64,000 nt of DNA, taken from DATATJ01 sp963789075 (GTDB lineage: Bacteria > Acidobacteriota > Vicinamibacteria > Vicinamibacterales > CAVVIG01). The DNA lies in contig CAWBJQ010000014.1 in assembly GCA_963789075.1 (NCBI GenBank), positions 1,309,031 to 1,373,030 of the forward strand. The letters run 5' to 3'. Under the pieces are notes generated by a model. The model made no database searches. It was not told the DNA's origin and was given only the letters and a program-made list of their open reading frames with translations. Shown here piece by piece: positions 52,195-61,514 of this stretch (the stretch's first letter is position 1; each line of letters starts with the position of its first letter). Position numbers and translations under genes: made by a program.

Positions 52195-54448
52195 ATGCGC
52201 AAGAGATCACATGGATCGGGCCGACTGGTTGTTGGCGCGTGTTTAACCGTCGCCGGCGCGACCGGCGCCTGGCTTTCGGCGTCTTCAGTTTCCGTTCCGC
52301 AACATCCAGTCCCGATGACGGTCCGTGGCGTCGTGGCCGGCACATTCTTCACGCCGCCGGCGGGCGCAGCGGCGTCCAGCACGGTGCCGTCCCACTACGA
52401 GGGCGCGAGAGTGTGCGTCGACCTGAACGACAACGCGGTCTGCGACAGCAATGAGCCGACCACGCTCACCGACACGACCGGCCGGTTCGTGCTCAGCAGC
52501 TTGAACGCCGGTCCGCTCGTCGCCGAAGTCCTGACGACCTCGACCAACTCTGCGGGCGAGGACAAGGGTGTGAAGACCGACAAAGGCGCGAATGGCGACG
52601 CCGACGTCGTGAATGTGTTCCGCGCGTCGTTCGATCAGATCGCGGAAGGCGCAGCCGGTGCCGGCAAGGAAGGTCCGGTGTCGGCGGACGTCGTGATCAC
52701 GCCGCTGTCGACCGAAGTGGTGCGCATGATGGAGGCCGACGGCCTCGAATACTGGAAGGCCAAGCTGAATCTCGCGACGCGGCTGACCGTGCCGGTCGAG
52801 CAGGTCCTCCGCGATCTCGGCGACGCCACTGCCGGCACGAACCGTGGGCGCGGCTGACCGAATCCAACATCCTGACCAACCGCTTCGCGCTGGCGGCGAA
52901 GATGGTCCGGCGGCACGACGTGTCGCCCGCCGCGCTGGCCCTCGACCCGCACGCCACGGGTCCGGTTGTGACCGATGAAGGAGGCGGAGCAGGCGGCGAT
53001 GAACCTCGAGGGGATTCCGCGCTACGACCACGTCTTCGTCATCATGCTGGAGAACAAGGCCACGACGTCGATCAAGAACTCGCCGTTCGCGCCCAAGATC
53101 AACGCGTACCTGAACGGCGGCAACCAGTTCACGAGCTACTTCGCCAACGGCAATCCGAGCGAGCCGAACCGGATGGCGGTGACCGCCGCCGACGACTTCG
53201 GCGTCACCGACGACAACTCCTTCACGTGCATCCCGGCCGGCGATACGGCGGACGCCGTGGAAGACCTGCCGTTGCCGACGGGCGTCAGCCCGTGCACGCA
53301 AGCCACCAATCACAACATCAAGAACCGGGCGAATCTCTTGACGGCGTTGAGCGCCAACGGCATGTCATGGCGCGTCTACAGCGAGTCGATCAATCCTGGG
53401 CGCGACGTGCGGGCCGACGGCATTGCCGATCCCACCGTGGTGGCGCACGACAACGTCTATCCGGCCAGCAGCCCGGTGGGCGCGATCGGCAACCCGAGCC
53501 TTCTGGTTCCCTTTCCGTCGAGCCTCTACAAACCGAAGCACAACGAGAGCATCAACTTCCAGAATGTCCGCAGCGCGTCCGATTTTCTCAGCGGCAACCG
53601 CACGATGGGCGGCGGCCAGTGGGACGAGGCGCTCAAGGCCGCGTATCCCGGGTTGGGAAGTGGATCAGTTCGGCAAGGATCTGTGGAGCGGCGACGTCGG
53701 CCAACTGAATTTCCTGGAACCCGACCAGTGCGACGACATGCACGGCACCACGGTGCAGGGCACGGTCCCGCCGAGCACGACGAAGATCACCGCGAGTGAT
53801 TGCGGCGGCAGCGCCATCATCTTCCGCGGCGACAACTACACGGACTATCTGATCAAGAAGATCCAGGCGTCGCCCGTGTGGACCAACACCGAGCTGCGCA
53901 CGGCCATCGTCATCATGTTCGACGAAGGGACCGCCACGACCGGCTTCAATTCGTGCTGCGGCTGGAATCCCAGCGCCGGGCCGTCGATCGCGGGCAAGTC
54001 GCTCGGCGTGCTCGTGACGAATGCCGACGGGACGGTGTCCGTCGACACGACGGTCGCCAACTACAACCAGGGCAACAAGGGACACGGCACGAGCATCAAC
54101 GGGCTGTTGACCAATCAGCCGGCCGCACCGAAGGGCATCGTCGACAGCGACGCGTACAGCCACATCTCGTTCGTTCGCACGCTGCAGGACGTGTTTCAGC
54201 TGGCGGATCCCGGTGACGACTCGACCTACATGAACCGGTCGAAATACACTGAGGCGTACATCGCCGCGCATCTCCAGCTCCTGCCGGAGTACGCGAACAG
54301 CGCCGATCCTCACTTCGACGCGGTCCGCCCGATGAATCACGCGTTCATGATTCCTCCGGGCTACCAGCAGAAGAGTGGCTTCGTCACGCCTCCGGGACCG
54401 CAAATCGGTCCTGACGCGAATCAGACCAACGCGTGGGCGCTCAAGTAA
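52195..54448 (+). CDS. Secreted phosphoesterase (phospholipase C/acid phosphatase-like), frameshifted
   Basis: About 740 residues. Signal peptide; a Ca-binding SdrD/B-like repeat (VCVDLNDNAVCDSNEPTTLT, GRFVLSSLNAGPLVAEV); a helical linker; then the phosphoesterase domain (PF04185): RYDHVFVIMLENKATTSI, ANGMSWRVYSESINPG, RTAIVIMFDEGTATTGF and HGTSINGLLTNQP. It cleaves phosphomonoester or phospholipid bonds outside the cell in related enzymes. ATG 52195 follows cggaggag. The frame changes near 52850, 52970 and 53655. A strong terminator follows at 54462. Confidence 0.75.
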
Positions 54449-54461
54449 CAGACTGACGCAT

Positions 54462-54493
54462 GCGGGGCGAATCCGTTCGAGGATTCGCCCCGC
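54462..54493 (+). terminator. Stem-loop terminator after the phosphoesterase gene
   Basis: gcggggcgaatcc and ggattcgccccgc form a perfect 13-bp stem with loop gttcga, 13 bases after the TAA. It is followed by tctctcgagag and no long T tract. Confidence 0.7.
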
Positions 54494-54514
54494 TCTCTCG
54501 AGAGAAAGGCTTAG

Positions 54515-55805
54515 ATGCGTCGGTCCGCGGTGGTGATGGTGATGATCACGGTAGCCGGGCTTGCCGCGCGTGGCGATCCTCGGAAGCGACCGGGCGAGCG
54601 CGGCGCGCATGGCTGCTGGCGCAGTGCCGCCGCCGATTGACATGACGGCGACCCTCAGCCCGGCAGCGCGGGTCGGCCGATCGCTCTTCTTCGACACGTC
54701 GCTGTCCGCGTCCGGACGGATGGCGTGCTCGACGTGTCACGACCCTCTTCACGCGTACGGACCGCCCAACGATCTCGCCGTTCAGCCCGGCGGACCCAGA
54801 TTGTCTGACGCGGGCACACGCGCCGTACCGTCCTTGCGTTATCAGGAATACACGCCACCGTACGCCGACCTGCTCGACAACCCGGACGGCATCAGCAGGC
54901 CTGGTCCGGGCGGCGGACTCACGTGGGACGGCCGGGCGGCGACGCTCGCCGATCAGGCGCAGATTCCGCTGCTCGCGCCGAATGAAATGGCCAACCGAAG
55001 CCGCACGGACGTCGTCCGCAAGATCCGTCAGTCCGCGTATGCCGGGGAGTTCACGGATGCGTTCGGCGCCGCGGTCTTCGATGACGTCCGCGGGGCGTTC
55101 AGAAAAGCGCTCGAAGCGCTCCAGGCGTTCCAGCTGGAAGATCCGAGCTTTCATCCGTACAACAGCAAATACGATCTCCGTGCGAGCAACAAGATTGGCG
55201 GCACGTTCACGCCGGCGGAAAACCGCGGGTTCGCCGTGTACAACGATCCGAAGAAAGGGAATTGCTTCGCGTGTCATTACAACGGCGCCGGTCTGAACGG
55301 CAGCGTGAGGCTGTTCACCGACTACACGTACGCGGCGATCGGCGTGCCGCGCAACATGGATATTCCCGCGAACAAGAATCCCCGCTGGCACGACCTGGGC
55401 GTTTGCGGCCGTTCCGATCATCCGGGCCGGCGCAATGAGCAGTATTGCGGCTTGTTCAAGACGCCGACGCTGCGCAACGTCGCCACGCGCAAGGTGTTTT
55501 TCCACAACGGCGGGATGAAATCGCTCGCCGATGCGATTCAGTTCTACAACACGCGCGACACCAATCCGGAGCGCTGGTATCCCGTGGTCAACGGCGTCGC
55601 GCAGAAGTTCGACGATCTGCCGGTCCCGTATCGTCGCAACATCGACCCGCAAGTGCCGCTGGACGGCAGGCCGCGCGGCAGTCAGCCGGCGATGTCGGCG
55701 CAGGAGATGGAGGACCTGGAGGTGTTCCTGAATACGCTGACCGACGATTACCGCCCTCCACCGCCATCGATAGGGTTCGATCTCGGAACCGGATCGCGCC
55801 GGTGA
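54515..55805 (+). CDS. Di-haem cytochrome c peroxidase-like protein (CCP/MauG family)
   Basis: About 430 residues. First haem ACSTCHDPLHAYGPP, second haem GNCFACHYNGAGLNG, with SLFFDTSLSASGRMACSTC, LTWDGRAATLADQAQIPLLA, KTPTLRNVATRKVFFHNGGM and LEVFLNTLTDD as usual for the family. It is periplasmic, reducing peroxide or oxidising a protein substrate. ATG 54515 begins a signal peptide (MRRSAVVMVMITVAGLAA) that is one frame away from the rest, with the shift near 54558. ATG 54561 gives the remaining uninterrupted frame. Confidence 0.8.
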
Positions 55806-55854
55806 TCGTGATCGCTTCGAACCCTCGCGCGAAAGCGCCATCCGGGCGCAGGTC

Positions 55855-55905
55855 GTAGCGCGAAGGCTTCCACCTCCGCCGGCGGACAGGTCAGCCGAGC
55901 GCCGC
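55855..55905. repeat. 'gcgaaggctt...agccgagcg' repeat with internal insert
   Basis: gtagcgcgaaggctt is separated from agccgagcgc by ccacctccgcc/ggcggacaggt, itself a weak hairpin. An expanded version of the family at 7179-7300 and 38757. Confidence 0.5.
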
Positions 55906-55947
55906 CGCGCCGCGAAAGCATGTACAGTTGACCGAGAGGCGGGAAAC

Positions 55948-56652
55948 ATGCGCGTGGTGTCGGGTGTCTTGCGCGCCTGGTGCTGGTTGGGCTTAGCGGC
56001 GTCCGTGCTCGCCGCGAATGGACCCGGACAGGGTGGCCATCCCAATGGCTCGCCGAGCGGCAAACCCCGCTGCACCGAATCGTGGCAAGCCGGGCGAGAC
56101 GGTCGCGAGCCGATCCGGAAGCGAACGACCCACGACCCGCACGCGTTCGCTGCATCTGATTCTCCCGATAACGTCCACACGCCGTTTGCCGTCGCGCAGG
56201 CTGTCGCCCTTCTTCGGCACCGTCTTCGGCGCTGGAGGTTTCGGGTTGTGGAGCGGCGACTGGCGATTCGAGGCCGACGCCGGCGACGCCTCGGAAGAGC
56301 CGGCCCTGCTCGCGCCGCCGGACGCGGCGTCCATCCAGGCGGCTCGCCGCATGTACGCGGAGCCTTCGTCGATTCAGCCCTTGCAACCCTCGTCGGCGGA
56401 TCGCCCCGCGCCTCATCGTCCCCAGTCGGCAAACTGCGGCTCGAGATCCAGCCGCCGACTGCGCAGGTGTACGTCGATGGATTTTACGTGGGCTGGGTCG
56501 ACACGGTGAACGGGGCCGGTGGGCTGAAGGTGACCGCCGGTTGGCATCGAGTGGAATTCCGCGCGTCGGGATACCAGACGCCGGCCGTGAATGTGACGAT
56601 CGAGCCGAACCGCACCGTGGTGCTCCGACTCGCCCTGCGGCCGATTCCGTAG
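55948..56652 (+). CDS. Exported protein with C-terminal PEGA domain, frameshifted
   Basis: Signal peptide (MRVVSGVLRAWCWLGLAASV), a Pro/Ser/Arg-rich middle that reads naturally in the next frame (PFFGTVFGAGGFGLWSGDW, DAASIQAARRMYAEPS), and a PEGA domain back in the first frame: KLRLEIQPPTAQVYVDGFYV, GLKVTAGWHRVEFRASGYQT, NRTVVLRLALRPIP. PEGA domains bind surface layers or act as beta-sandwich spacers. Shifts lie near 56015 and 56420. ATG 55948 follows gaggcggg. Confidence 0.6.
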   Translation: MRVVSGVLRAWCWLGLAASVLAANGPGQGGHPNGSPSGKPRCTESWQAGRDGREPIRKRTTHDPHAFAASDSPDNVHTPFAVAQAVALLRHRLRRWRFRVVERRLAIRGRRRRRLGRAGPARAAGRGVHPGGSPHVRGAFVDSALATLVGGSPRASSSPVGKLRLEIQPPTAQVYVDGFYVGWVDTVNGAGGLKVTAGWHRVEFRASGYQTPAVNVTIEPNRTVVLRLALRPIP

Positions 56653-56678
56653 CGTGAGATGCGCGCCGGTCGTCCCGC

Positions 56679-56927
56679 CTAATCGCGCTCTTCCAGATCT
56701 CTCAGCACCGCGCGCAGCGCCTCGTCGACGCCGCGCAAATGGTCGATCGCCTTCGTCGCAGCGACGATGACCTTGCGGCTGATCGAGGTGTTGCGCGACG
56801 CGATATCGCCGCGCGCGCGATCGAGGACGATGCGCACGGCGCGGAAGTCGTCGGCGGCCTTGCCGACGGCCTCGCTGAGGGCCTGAAGCGACATCTCGAC
56901 TGTGGGGGTGTCGTCCTGACTGGTCAT
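56679..56927 (-). CDS. Small helical protein of unknown function
   Basis: 82 residues, no signal. MSLQALSEAVGKAADDFRAV, IVLDRARGDIASRNTSIS and KVIVAATKAIDHLRGVDEAL suggest three amphipathic helices. I do not recognise the family. It lies downstream of and convergent with the PEGA gene and about 235 bp from tRNA-Glu. ATG 56927. Codon use looks coding, but the evidence is modest. Confidence 0.5.
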   Translation of the reverse strand: MTSQDDTPTVEMSLQALSEAVGKAADDFRAVRIVLDRARGDIASRNTSISRKVIVAATKAIDHLRGVDEALRAVLRDLEERD

Positions 56928-57121
56928 GACGTGGCTGTATCAACGCGCGTGCCACGTGAGCGCCGCGGCAGCGCACTCTCTTCTCTCGAGTTTTTACCTG
57001 GACACTGCCATTGTTCCCGCACTGGGGCAGCGGTCGGCGACCGATTCTTTCGCCGCGGGCGAATGATCTGACGCCGGTCATGGACGGGGAAGGAGCCGCG
57101 CGCCAAGTGGGGCGCGCCAAA

Positions 57122-57158
57122 GGGCCGGAACGTGTAGTACTATCGGAAGTTCCGGCCC
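57122..57158. other. Perfect 10-bp hairpin before tRNA-Glu
   Basis: gggccggaac (57122-57131) and gttccggccc (57149-57158) with a 17-base loop, four bases before the tRNA. A further ggcgcgcc-type inverted repeat lies just upstream. It could end upstream transcription or be part of tRNA processing. Confidence 0.5.
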
Positions 57159-57162
57159 GACC

Positions 57163-57238
57163 GTCCCCATCGTCCAGAGGCCTAGGACGTGGCCCTTTCA
57201 AGGCCAAAACCCGGGTTCGAATCCCGGTGGGGACGCCA
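57163..57238 (+). tRNA. tRNA-Glu (TTC), CCA encoded
   Basis: Acceptor gtcccca/tggggac, D-arm with gaggcctagga, anticodon arm tggcc-ctttcaa-ggcca giving anticodon TTC, T-arm cgggttcgaatcccg, discriminator G and encoded CCA. All stems pair. Confidence 0.95.
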
Positions 57239-57313
57239 AACGTCTTGCGGGCAGGAGCCTGTTCGGACGCACCGGTTTGGAGGCTGTAGTTAGACGCACG
57301 AAGCCATCTGGTT

Positions 57314-57530
57314 ATGGAGCGGCACACTGATCTCTCATCCGGACGTCGTAGCGGCAAACCGTGTATCAAGGGGACCCGAATCACGGTGTACGACGTGTTG
57401 GAATACCTCGCGGGCGAGATGACGGAAGACGCCATCTTGACTGACTCCCTGACTCACGCGTGACGACATCCGCGCCGCCTTGGCCTTCGCCGCCGCTCGC
57501 GAACGACGTCTCGCCAACACCGTAGCGTGA
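57314..57530 (+). pseudogene. DUF433 antitoxin-like gene, frameshifted (copy 1)
   Basis: SGKPCIKGTRITVYDVLEYL and AGEMTEDAILTD match DUF433 exactly. The rest (TRDDIRAALAFAAARERRLA) lies one frame later and ends TGA at 57528-57530, overlapping the GTG of the DUF5615-like gene. The frame breaks near 57455. DUF433-DUF5615 pairs are putative type II toxin-antitoxin or DNA-binding modules. It lies 75 bp after tRNA-Glu. A second, more damaged copy is at 59356. Confidence 0.7.
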
Positions 57531-57946
57531 AGCTGCTTTTTGACGAGAACCGAGTCCACGCTGTGGATCGCTCGCCTCGAGTTTCCCGGTCCACGTTAGG
57601 GACGTCGGCCTGCGCGCCGCTGAAGACGGGAAGATCTGGGACCACGCCCGTGCGCCGGCCTCACGATCTCTCGAAGGATGAGCGCTTCGAAAGGCAAGAA
57701 GAGACCTCCCTCCTCATCCTCTCAATCGGTCGGTCGGCCGTCCAGAATCGGTCCGGGCCGAAGCACTTCAGCTTGCCTGAATTCCGAAGCTTCCTTGATG
57801 AAGTCGGGCCGCTTGCTCTCGTCGCAGAGCCCGAACGGTCCAGATCAATCGGCGTAGCAGCAGCCGGCGACCTACGGCTCCGAAGGCAGCGTAGCCTTCC
57901 GTCGGCCCGATACGGTCCGCCTAAAGGCGGACACTACGTCCGTTAG
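57527..57946 (+). pseudogene. DUF5615 (PIN-like) toxin-like gene, degraded
   Basis: The start KLLFDEN is the family hallmark with acidic residues of the PIN-like site. VRDVGLRAAEDGKIWDHA follows in another frame (about 57590-57650), then SKDERFERQ in the first frame again, where the family's SKDxDF motif is expected. At least two shifts, and the start region after DENR is already atypical. GTG 57527 overlaps the DUF433 stop. The last part runs into the repeat at 57869-57945, so the C-terminus is probably lost. Confidence 0.6.
57869..57945. repeat. Dispersed repeat ending in hairpin gtccgcct-aa-aggcggac
   Basis: The hairpin lies at 57915-57932; ggcagcgtagccttccg precedes it. It is related to the repeat inside the S9 peptidase gene (2320-2413) and abuts the VWFA gene's stop. 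Confidence 0.55.
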
Positions 57947-58941
57947 CCGCGCGGCGCGAGATAGCGTTTGCGCGCGCGGACGGTGTAGCCCGACTTGTTC
58001 ACCTTCACGGTCAGATCGTGCAGCTTGCCGTCGAGCTTCTGCGGCACGAAGCCGAGCGCGTACTGGTGGTGCAGTTCGTCGATGACGCGATCGAACTTGC
58101 CGAGCAGATCGCCCGGCGAGGTCAGCTCGAAGTAGCCGCCGCCGGTCGCCGCCGCGATCTTCGCCATTCCCTCGTCGGGCTTCTGCATCGGGGGCTCGTT
58201 GCGCCGCTGCGGCATGATCCCGCGTCCGCCGAAGCCTTGCGTCGCGCGCTGCTGCTGCATCGGCGCCAGGCCTTCCATGCCGACGGCGTAGATCATGATG
58301 TCGTTGTCCTCGGCGCGCTTCATCTCGTCCTTCATCGACTTGGCGTGGCCGCTGAAGTCGAGCGGCTCGTCGACACCATCACTCAACGCGAGGACGACGC
58401 GGCGGCTCTTCTCGAGCAGGAGCTTGTCGATCGCGCGGTCGATCGCGTTCCACAGCGGCGTCGGCCCATCCCTCTGCAAATCGCCGTGCAGCACCTTGAA
58501 CAGCGCATCGCGGTCCGACGTGAAGTCGTCCGGCTCGATGACGATGTCTTTGCCGAAGTTGCCGATGCGGAGCCGATCCTCCGCGAGCATGCCGTGGATG
58601 AACGTTTCGGCGGCGCGGACCTCCAGCTCGAGGTTCGGCTTCATGCTGCCGCTGCGGTCGAGCAGCATGATGCCGGTGATCGGCTGGACGTCGTTCGAGA
58701 AAACGGTCAGCTCCTGCTTGACGCCGTTGTCGTCGACTTCGAAGTTGTCGCGCGTGAGGTCGGGCGCGAGGCGCCCCTGCGGGTCCGTGACCGTCGCGTA
58801 GACTGCGACCGTGCGCGTCGTGGTGCCGAACGTCGGAGGCTGCTGCTGCGCGTGCGCGACGGCGAGCGCGGCCGCGGCCACGCAGCCAGTCGTCAAGAGT
58901 CGACCCGGCATCGAGAACTCCACCAAGGCTGGCACCCTCAT
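57943..58941 (-). CDS. VWFA-related Acidobacterial-domain protein
   Basis: 332 residues, exported. After the signal peptide: VAVYATVTDPQGRLAPDLTR, NFEVDDNGVKQELTVFSN, then a von Willebrand A domain with MIDAS DRSGSM and a later TPLWNAIDRAI and LALSDGVDEP. The C-terminal YALGFVPQKLDGKLHDLTVK and VRARKRYLAP complete the family pattern. The known family (TIGR03436) is almost confined to Acidobacteria; it probably mediates metal-dependent protein contacts in the envelope. ATG 58911 would start the signal peptide directly; 58941 is the longest. Confidence 0.9.
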   Translation of the reverse strand: MRVPALVEFSMPGRLLTTGCVAAAALAVAHAQQQPPTFGTTTRTVAVYATVTDPQGRLAPDLTRDNFEVDDNGVKQELTVFSNDVQPITGIMLLDRSGSMKPNLELEVRAAETFIHGMLAEDRLRIGNFGKDIVIEPDDFTSDRDALFKVLHGDLQRDGPTPLWNAIDRAIDKLLLEKSRRVVLALSDGVDEPLDFSGHAKSMKDEMKRAEDNDIMIYAVGMEGLAPMQQQRATQGFGGRGIMPQRRNEPPMQKPDEGMAKIAAATGGGYFELTSPGDLLGKFDRVIDELHHQYALGFVPQKLDGKLHDLTVKVNKSGYTVRARKRYLAPRG

Positions 58942-59355
58942 CTTACCCTCTCAGTTAAAGCGCCGGAGGCCGTTTTGCGTCGCGAAAGAGCAGCGCGGAA
59001 AGGAACGCGCGGAAACCGGGCTGGCGTCTATCGCCACCGAGCTCAACGACGCAAATTCAGACGGTAACGACGGTTCCAACTCTGACGGGGATCATACTCG
59101 CCACCCGGGAACACGCCAGCGCGCCGTGACGCGGCGCACCTAAGCAGCGAAACCATCAGTTTCGCGGAGGATGGCCGTCTGGCGCAAAAACGCGTGAATC
59201 TGGTTCCAACTCGGAACGTCTGGGGACGCCACTTCTGTTCGCGACAGCTCTGGCGGCGGTCGAGTTCTCGACCGCGTCGGCGGTTACGGCAGTTCGAACA
59301 AAACCGCCTTTACACCGTCACAGAATTTCTCGCCCGTAAGATGTAGAATCCGGCT
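58942..59355. other. Intergenic stretch without a convincing gene
   Basis: Contains short near-repeats (gacggttccaactc, tggttccaactcg) and a minus-strand fragment HLTGEKFCDGVKAVLFELP near 59285-59340 that looks like a gene relict. TAGAAT at 59344-59349 precedes the DUF433 copy. Confidence 0.35.
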
Positions 59356-59512
59356 ATGGAGTGGCATGATCGAGTCTCCGTGAATCCGGCCGTTCGCAGC
59401 GGCAAGCCTCGCATCAAGGGAACCCGCATCACGGTGGTACGACGTGCTGGAATACCTCGCTGGCGGGATGACGGAAGATACGATGCTGAACGACTTCCCG
59501 GCGTCTGTGCTC
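59356..59512 (+). pseudogene. DUF433 fragment (copy 2), frameshifted and 3' truncated
   Basis: MEWHDRVSVNPAVRSGKPRI then KGTRITV is the DUF433 start. An extra g (acggtggtacgac against acggtgtacgac in copy 1) shifts YDVLEYLAGGMTEDTMLNDF to the next frame. After NDFP the family sequence stops at the exact point where an antisense AAA-kinase-like fragment begins. No DUF5615 partner follows. Confidence 0.65.
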
Positions 59513-60265
59513 GTCGATGTCCGAGCACGCGACCTCCACATTGACCAGTCGGACTCCAGTGCGATCGGCCACGGCTTGCCACTCGTTCCTCGTGAGGGGC
59601 CAAGGATTCACGCAATCAGCGACGACGCTGCGCCCAAGCCGCAGGTTGTCCTCGGCGACCGCATACGCGACGCTGTAGCCCTCGCCTTCAACGTTCCATC
59701 CCGCGTTTCGCAGGGCCTGTTCGATTGAGTCTGAAGGTCGGGATAAATGGCGCGATGGATCGCTCGCAGCTGGCATCCCGTGCCGCTCATAGAATCGGCA
59801 TGCCCGCGCGTTGGTATTCTGAGTTTCGATCTTGAGCTGCTGACAACCGTGTAGTTGCGCCCACGTCTCGACCTTCTGGAAAAGTGCAGAACCAACGCCT
59901 TGGCGTCGAGCGTCTGGGGAGACACGAATGTCCCACAGGACTGTTAGGTCACGCCGCCCTTCCAACATCGTTAGCCCTGGCGTGTCGAATGCGACTGTCG
60001 CTCCGCCGACGATGTGGGACGCGAAGCGTGCCGTGAAGAGCGCCCAATTCGGCAGATCGAAGCGACGAGCCCACTGCAGCGGTCCTTCGCCAGCGACGGC
60101 GTCGTAGTCCTTCTCATAGGGGACTTCGAGGCGACGCTCCGACAGTGCAAACTCGTTCGGACCACCGTGACGACTCGTCACGTCCAGTATACGATCGACG
60201 GTGAAGACAATGGGGACGCGTGCTGGTACTCCGGAAGGGGATTCCGTCTTCTGCTTGAAGGCCAA
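59429..60265 (-). pseudogene. GNAT acetyltransferase fused to an AAA_33 kinase-like fragment
   Basis: The first two thirds is a GNAT: TVLWDIRVSPDARRQGVGSA with the RxxGxG acetyl-CoA loop, then FQKVETWAQLHGCQQLKIET and NARACRFYERHG. After this the GNAT end is replaced by SDSIEQALRNAGWNVEGEGY, SVAYAVAEDNLRLGRSVVAD and VEVACSDIDEHRRR. This is the middle of an AAA_33/zeta-like ATP-binding protein without its P-loop. Beyond that the frame runs antisense through DUF433 copy 2. The single open frame is thus a chimera of truncated genes. Confidence 0.6.
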
Positions 60266-60444
60266 GCACGTTACGGCGGTTCCAAATTCTCCCCTGTTGA
60301 ATTTCAGCCCGAGCGACCGGGGCGTCCTTCCGGACGCGGACGCGGCGGTGCCGCGTTCACTTCAGACGTCGCGGAGGCTGGACGCCCCCGCCGCCGCGTG
60401 TCCTTCAGACGCTCGGGCGAGCGTCTGCCGCCAGTCCGCCGATC

Positions 60445-61053
60445 CTATTGGCAGCGCGTGCCGATCGGACGCGGGTTTGGCAGCCCTGGATCGCCTTCGA
60501 GGCATGGGATGGCGCTCAGATATTCGTATATCGCCTTGATGTCGTTGTCGCTCATGTTCTGAAAGGTCGGCCACGGCATCACCTGAAGAAACGGTCCGGA
60601 CTGTGGGTGCGCGTGATCTGGGTCGATCCCGGTGCGAAGAATCGCTTTGAATTCTTCGAACGACGCACCGCCTTCCGGGAGGCCCGTTTTGTCGGGAGTG
60701 AGGTTGCGGGGCAGGAAGACCGGACCGAACAACGGAGTGCCGCCGGCCAGATATGCCTCCTGGTTGACGACCTTCGGCTGTCCCTGGAAAGGATCGCCGC
60801 CTTGCGCATACTCCCCCGAAAGGCCGGAGTGACAGCCGTTGCAGTCGCCGACGGCGTTGACCAGATAACTGCCCATTCCGACGAGCGCGCGGTTCTTCCC
60901 CGTCAGGTTCAACCGCACGGGAGCGATCTCGAATCCCTTTTGAATCTTCGATTCATCGTCGCCCGGCCCGGCGCCGCTCGTCGCCGCTGTGCTGAACGCA
61001 ACCACCGTCATCCACACCGCGACCGCTGACAACACCAAGTACTTCGCCTTCAT
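60445..61053 (-). CDS. Exported mono-haem c-type cytochrome
   Basis: About 202 residues. Signal peptide (MKAKYLVLSAVAVWMTVVA), haem motif DCNGCHSGLSGEYAQGGDPF and a candidate Met ligand near FLQVMPWPTFQNMSDNDIKA, then YEYLSAIPCLEG. The pattern GSYLVNAVGDCNGCH is that of cytochromes accompanying alcohol or sugar dehydrogenases, but no such dehydrogenase is adjacent. ATG 61053 follows aaggagaa. The transcript is on its own. Confidence 0.85.
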   Translation of the reverse strand: MKAKYLVLSAVAVWMTVVAFSTAATSGAGPGDDESKIQKGFEIAPVRLNLTGKNRALVGMGSYLVNAVGDCNGCHSGLSGEYAQGGDPFQGQPKVVNQEAYLAGGTPLFGPVFLPRNLTPDKTGLPEGGASFEEFKAILRTGIDPDHAHPQSGPFLQVMPWPTFQNMSDNDIKAIYEYLSAIPCLEGDPGLPNPRPIGTRCQ

Positions 61054-61202
61054 ACATTCTCCTTCGCCTGGAACCGACATTTCGAATCTGGCTGTGCCGA
61101 ATGGGCGCCAGCTGAGAGGCCGCCCGATGCGCGCTTGAAACGAGGCGTGCAACTTGCGGATGCGTTCGGTTCGATGTTCCGACTTCGGATCACCAACCGT
61201 CG

Positions 61203-61325
61203 TCATGGAGCGCCGGCGGATTTGAGTCGCGACAGGAGCCGCCGATGTTCAATCGGACGTTTGACGCGTATGACCACCCGGCGAACGGCAAGGCCGGCCA
61301 AGAATCCGAGTGTCGCAGGAAGCAT
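61203..61325 (-). CDS. Possible 40-residue membrane peptide
   Basis: ATG 61325 to TGA: MLPATLGFLAGLAVRRVVIR followed by basic VKRPIEHRRLLSRLK. One short hydrophobic helix, then a basic amphipathic tail. No clear ribosome binding site. The gap of 460 bp between the cytochrome and dnaJ-like genes holds nothing else that I can support. Confidence 0.3.
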   Translation of the reverse strand: MLPATLGFLAGLAVRRVVIRVKRPIEHRRLLSRLKSAGAP

Positions 61326-61514
61326 TGATGCGAACGATAGCGGTGTCCCCGAAGCGCGTCAATATATCGGCCGAAGATAGGCAGGCGTGCTCCAGAGGCG
61401 TGGAGTCTAATCCGATTTGTTGAAGCTTGTTCGGGAATTGCAGCTTGCGCAGCGCATTGCAGATTGGAGGGGAAGGATCCGATAAGGGATCAGCGAAACA
61501 GCGGTTTCACCGAC

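Noticed and set aside
60266..60444. Hairpin-rich GC stretch before the cytochrome gene as a structured RNA
   Set aside because: The pairing (gggcgtcc/ggacgccc) is short and interrupted, and nothing supports an RNA family.
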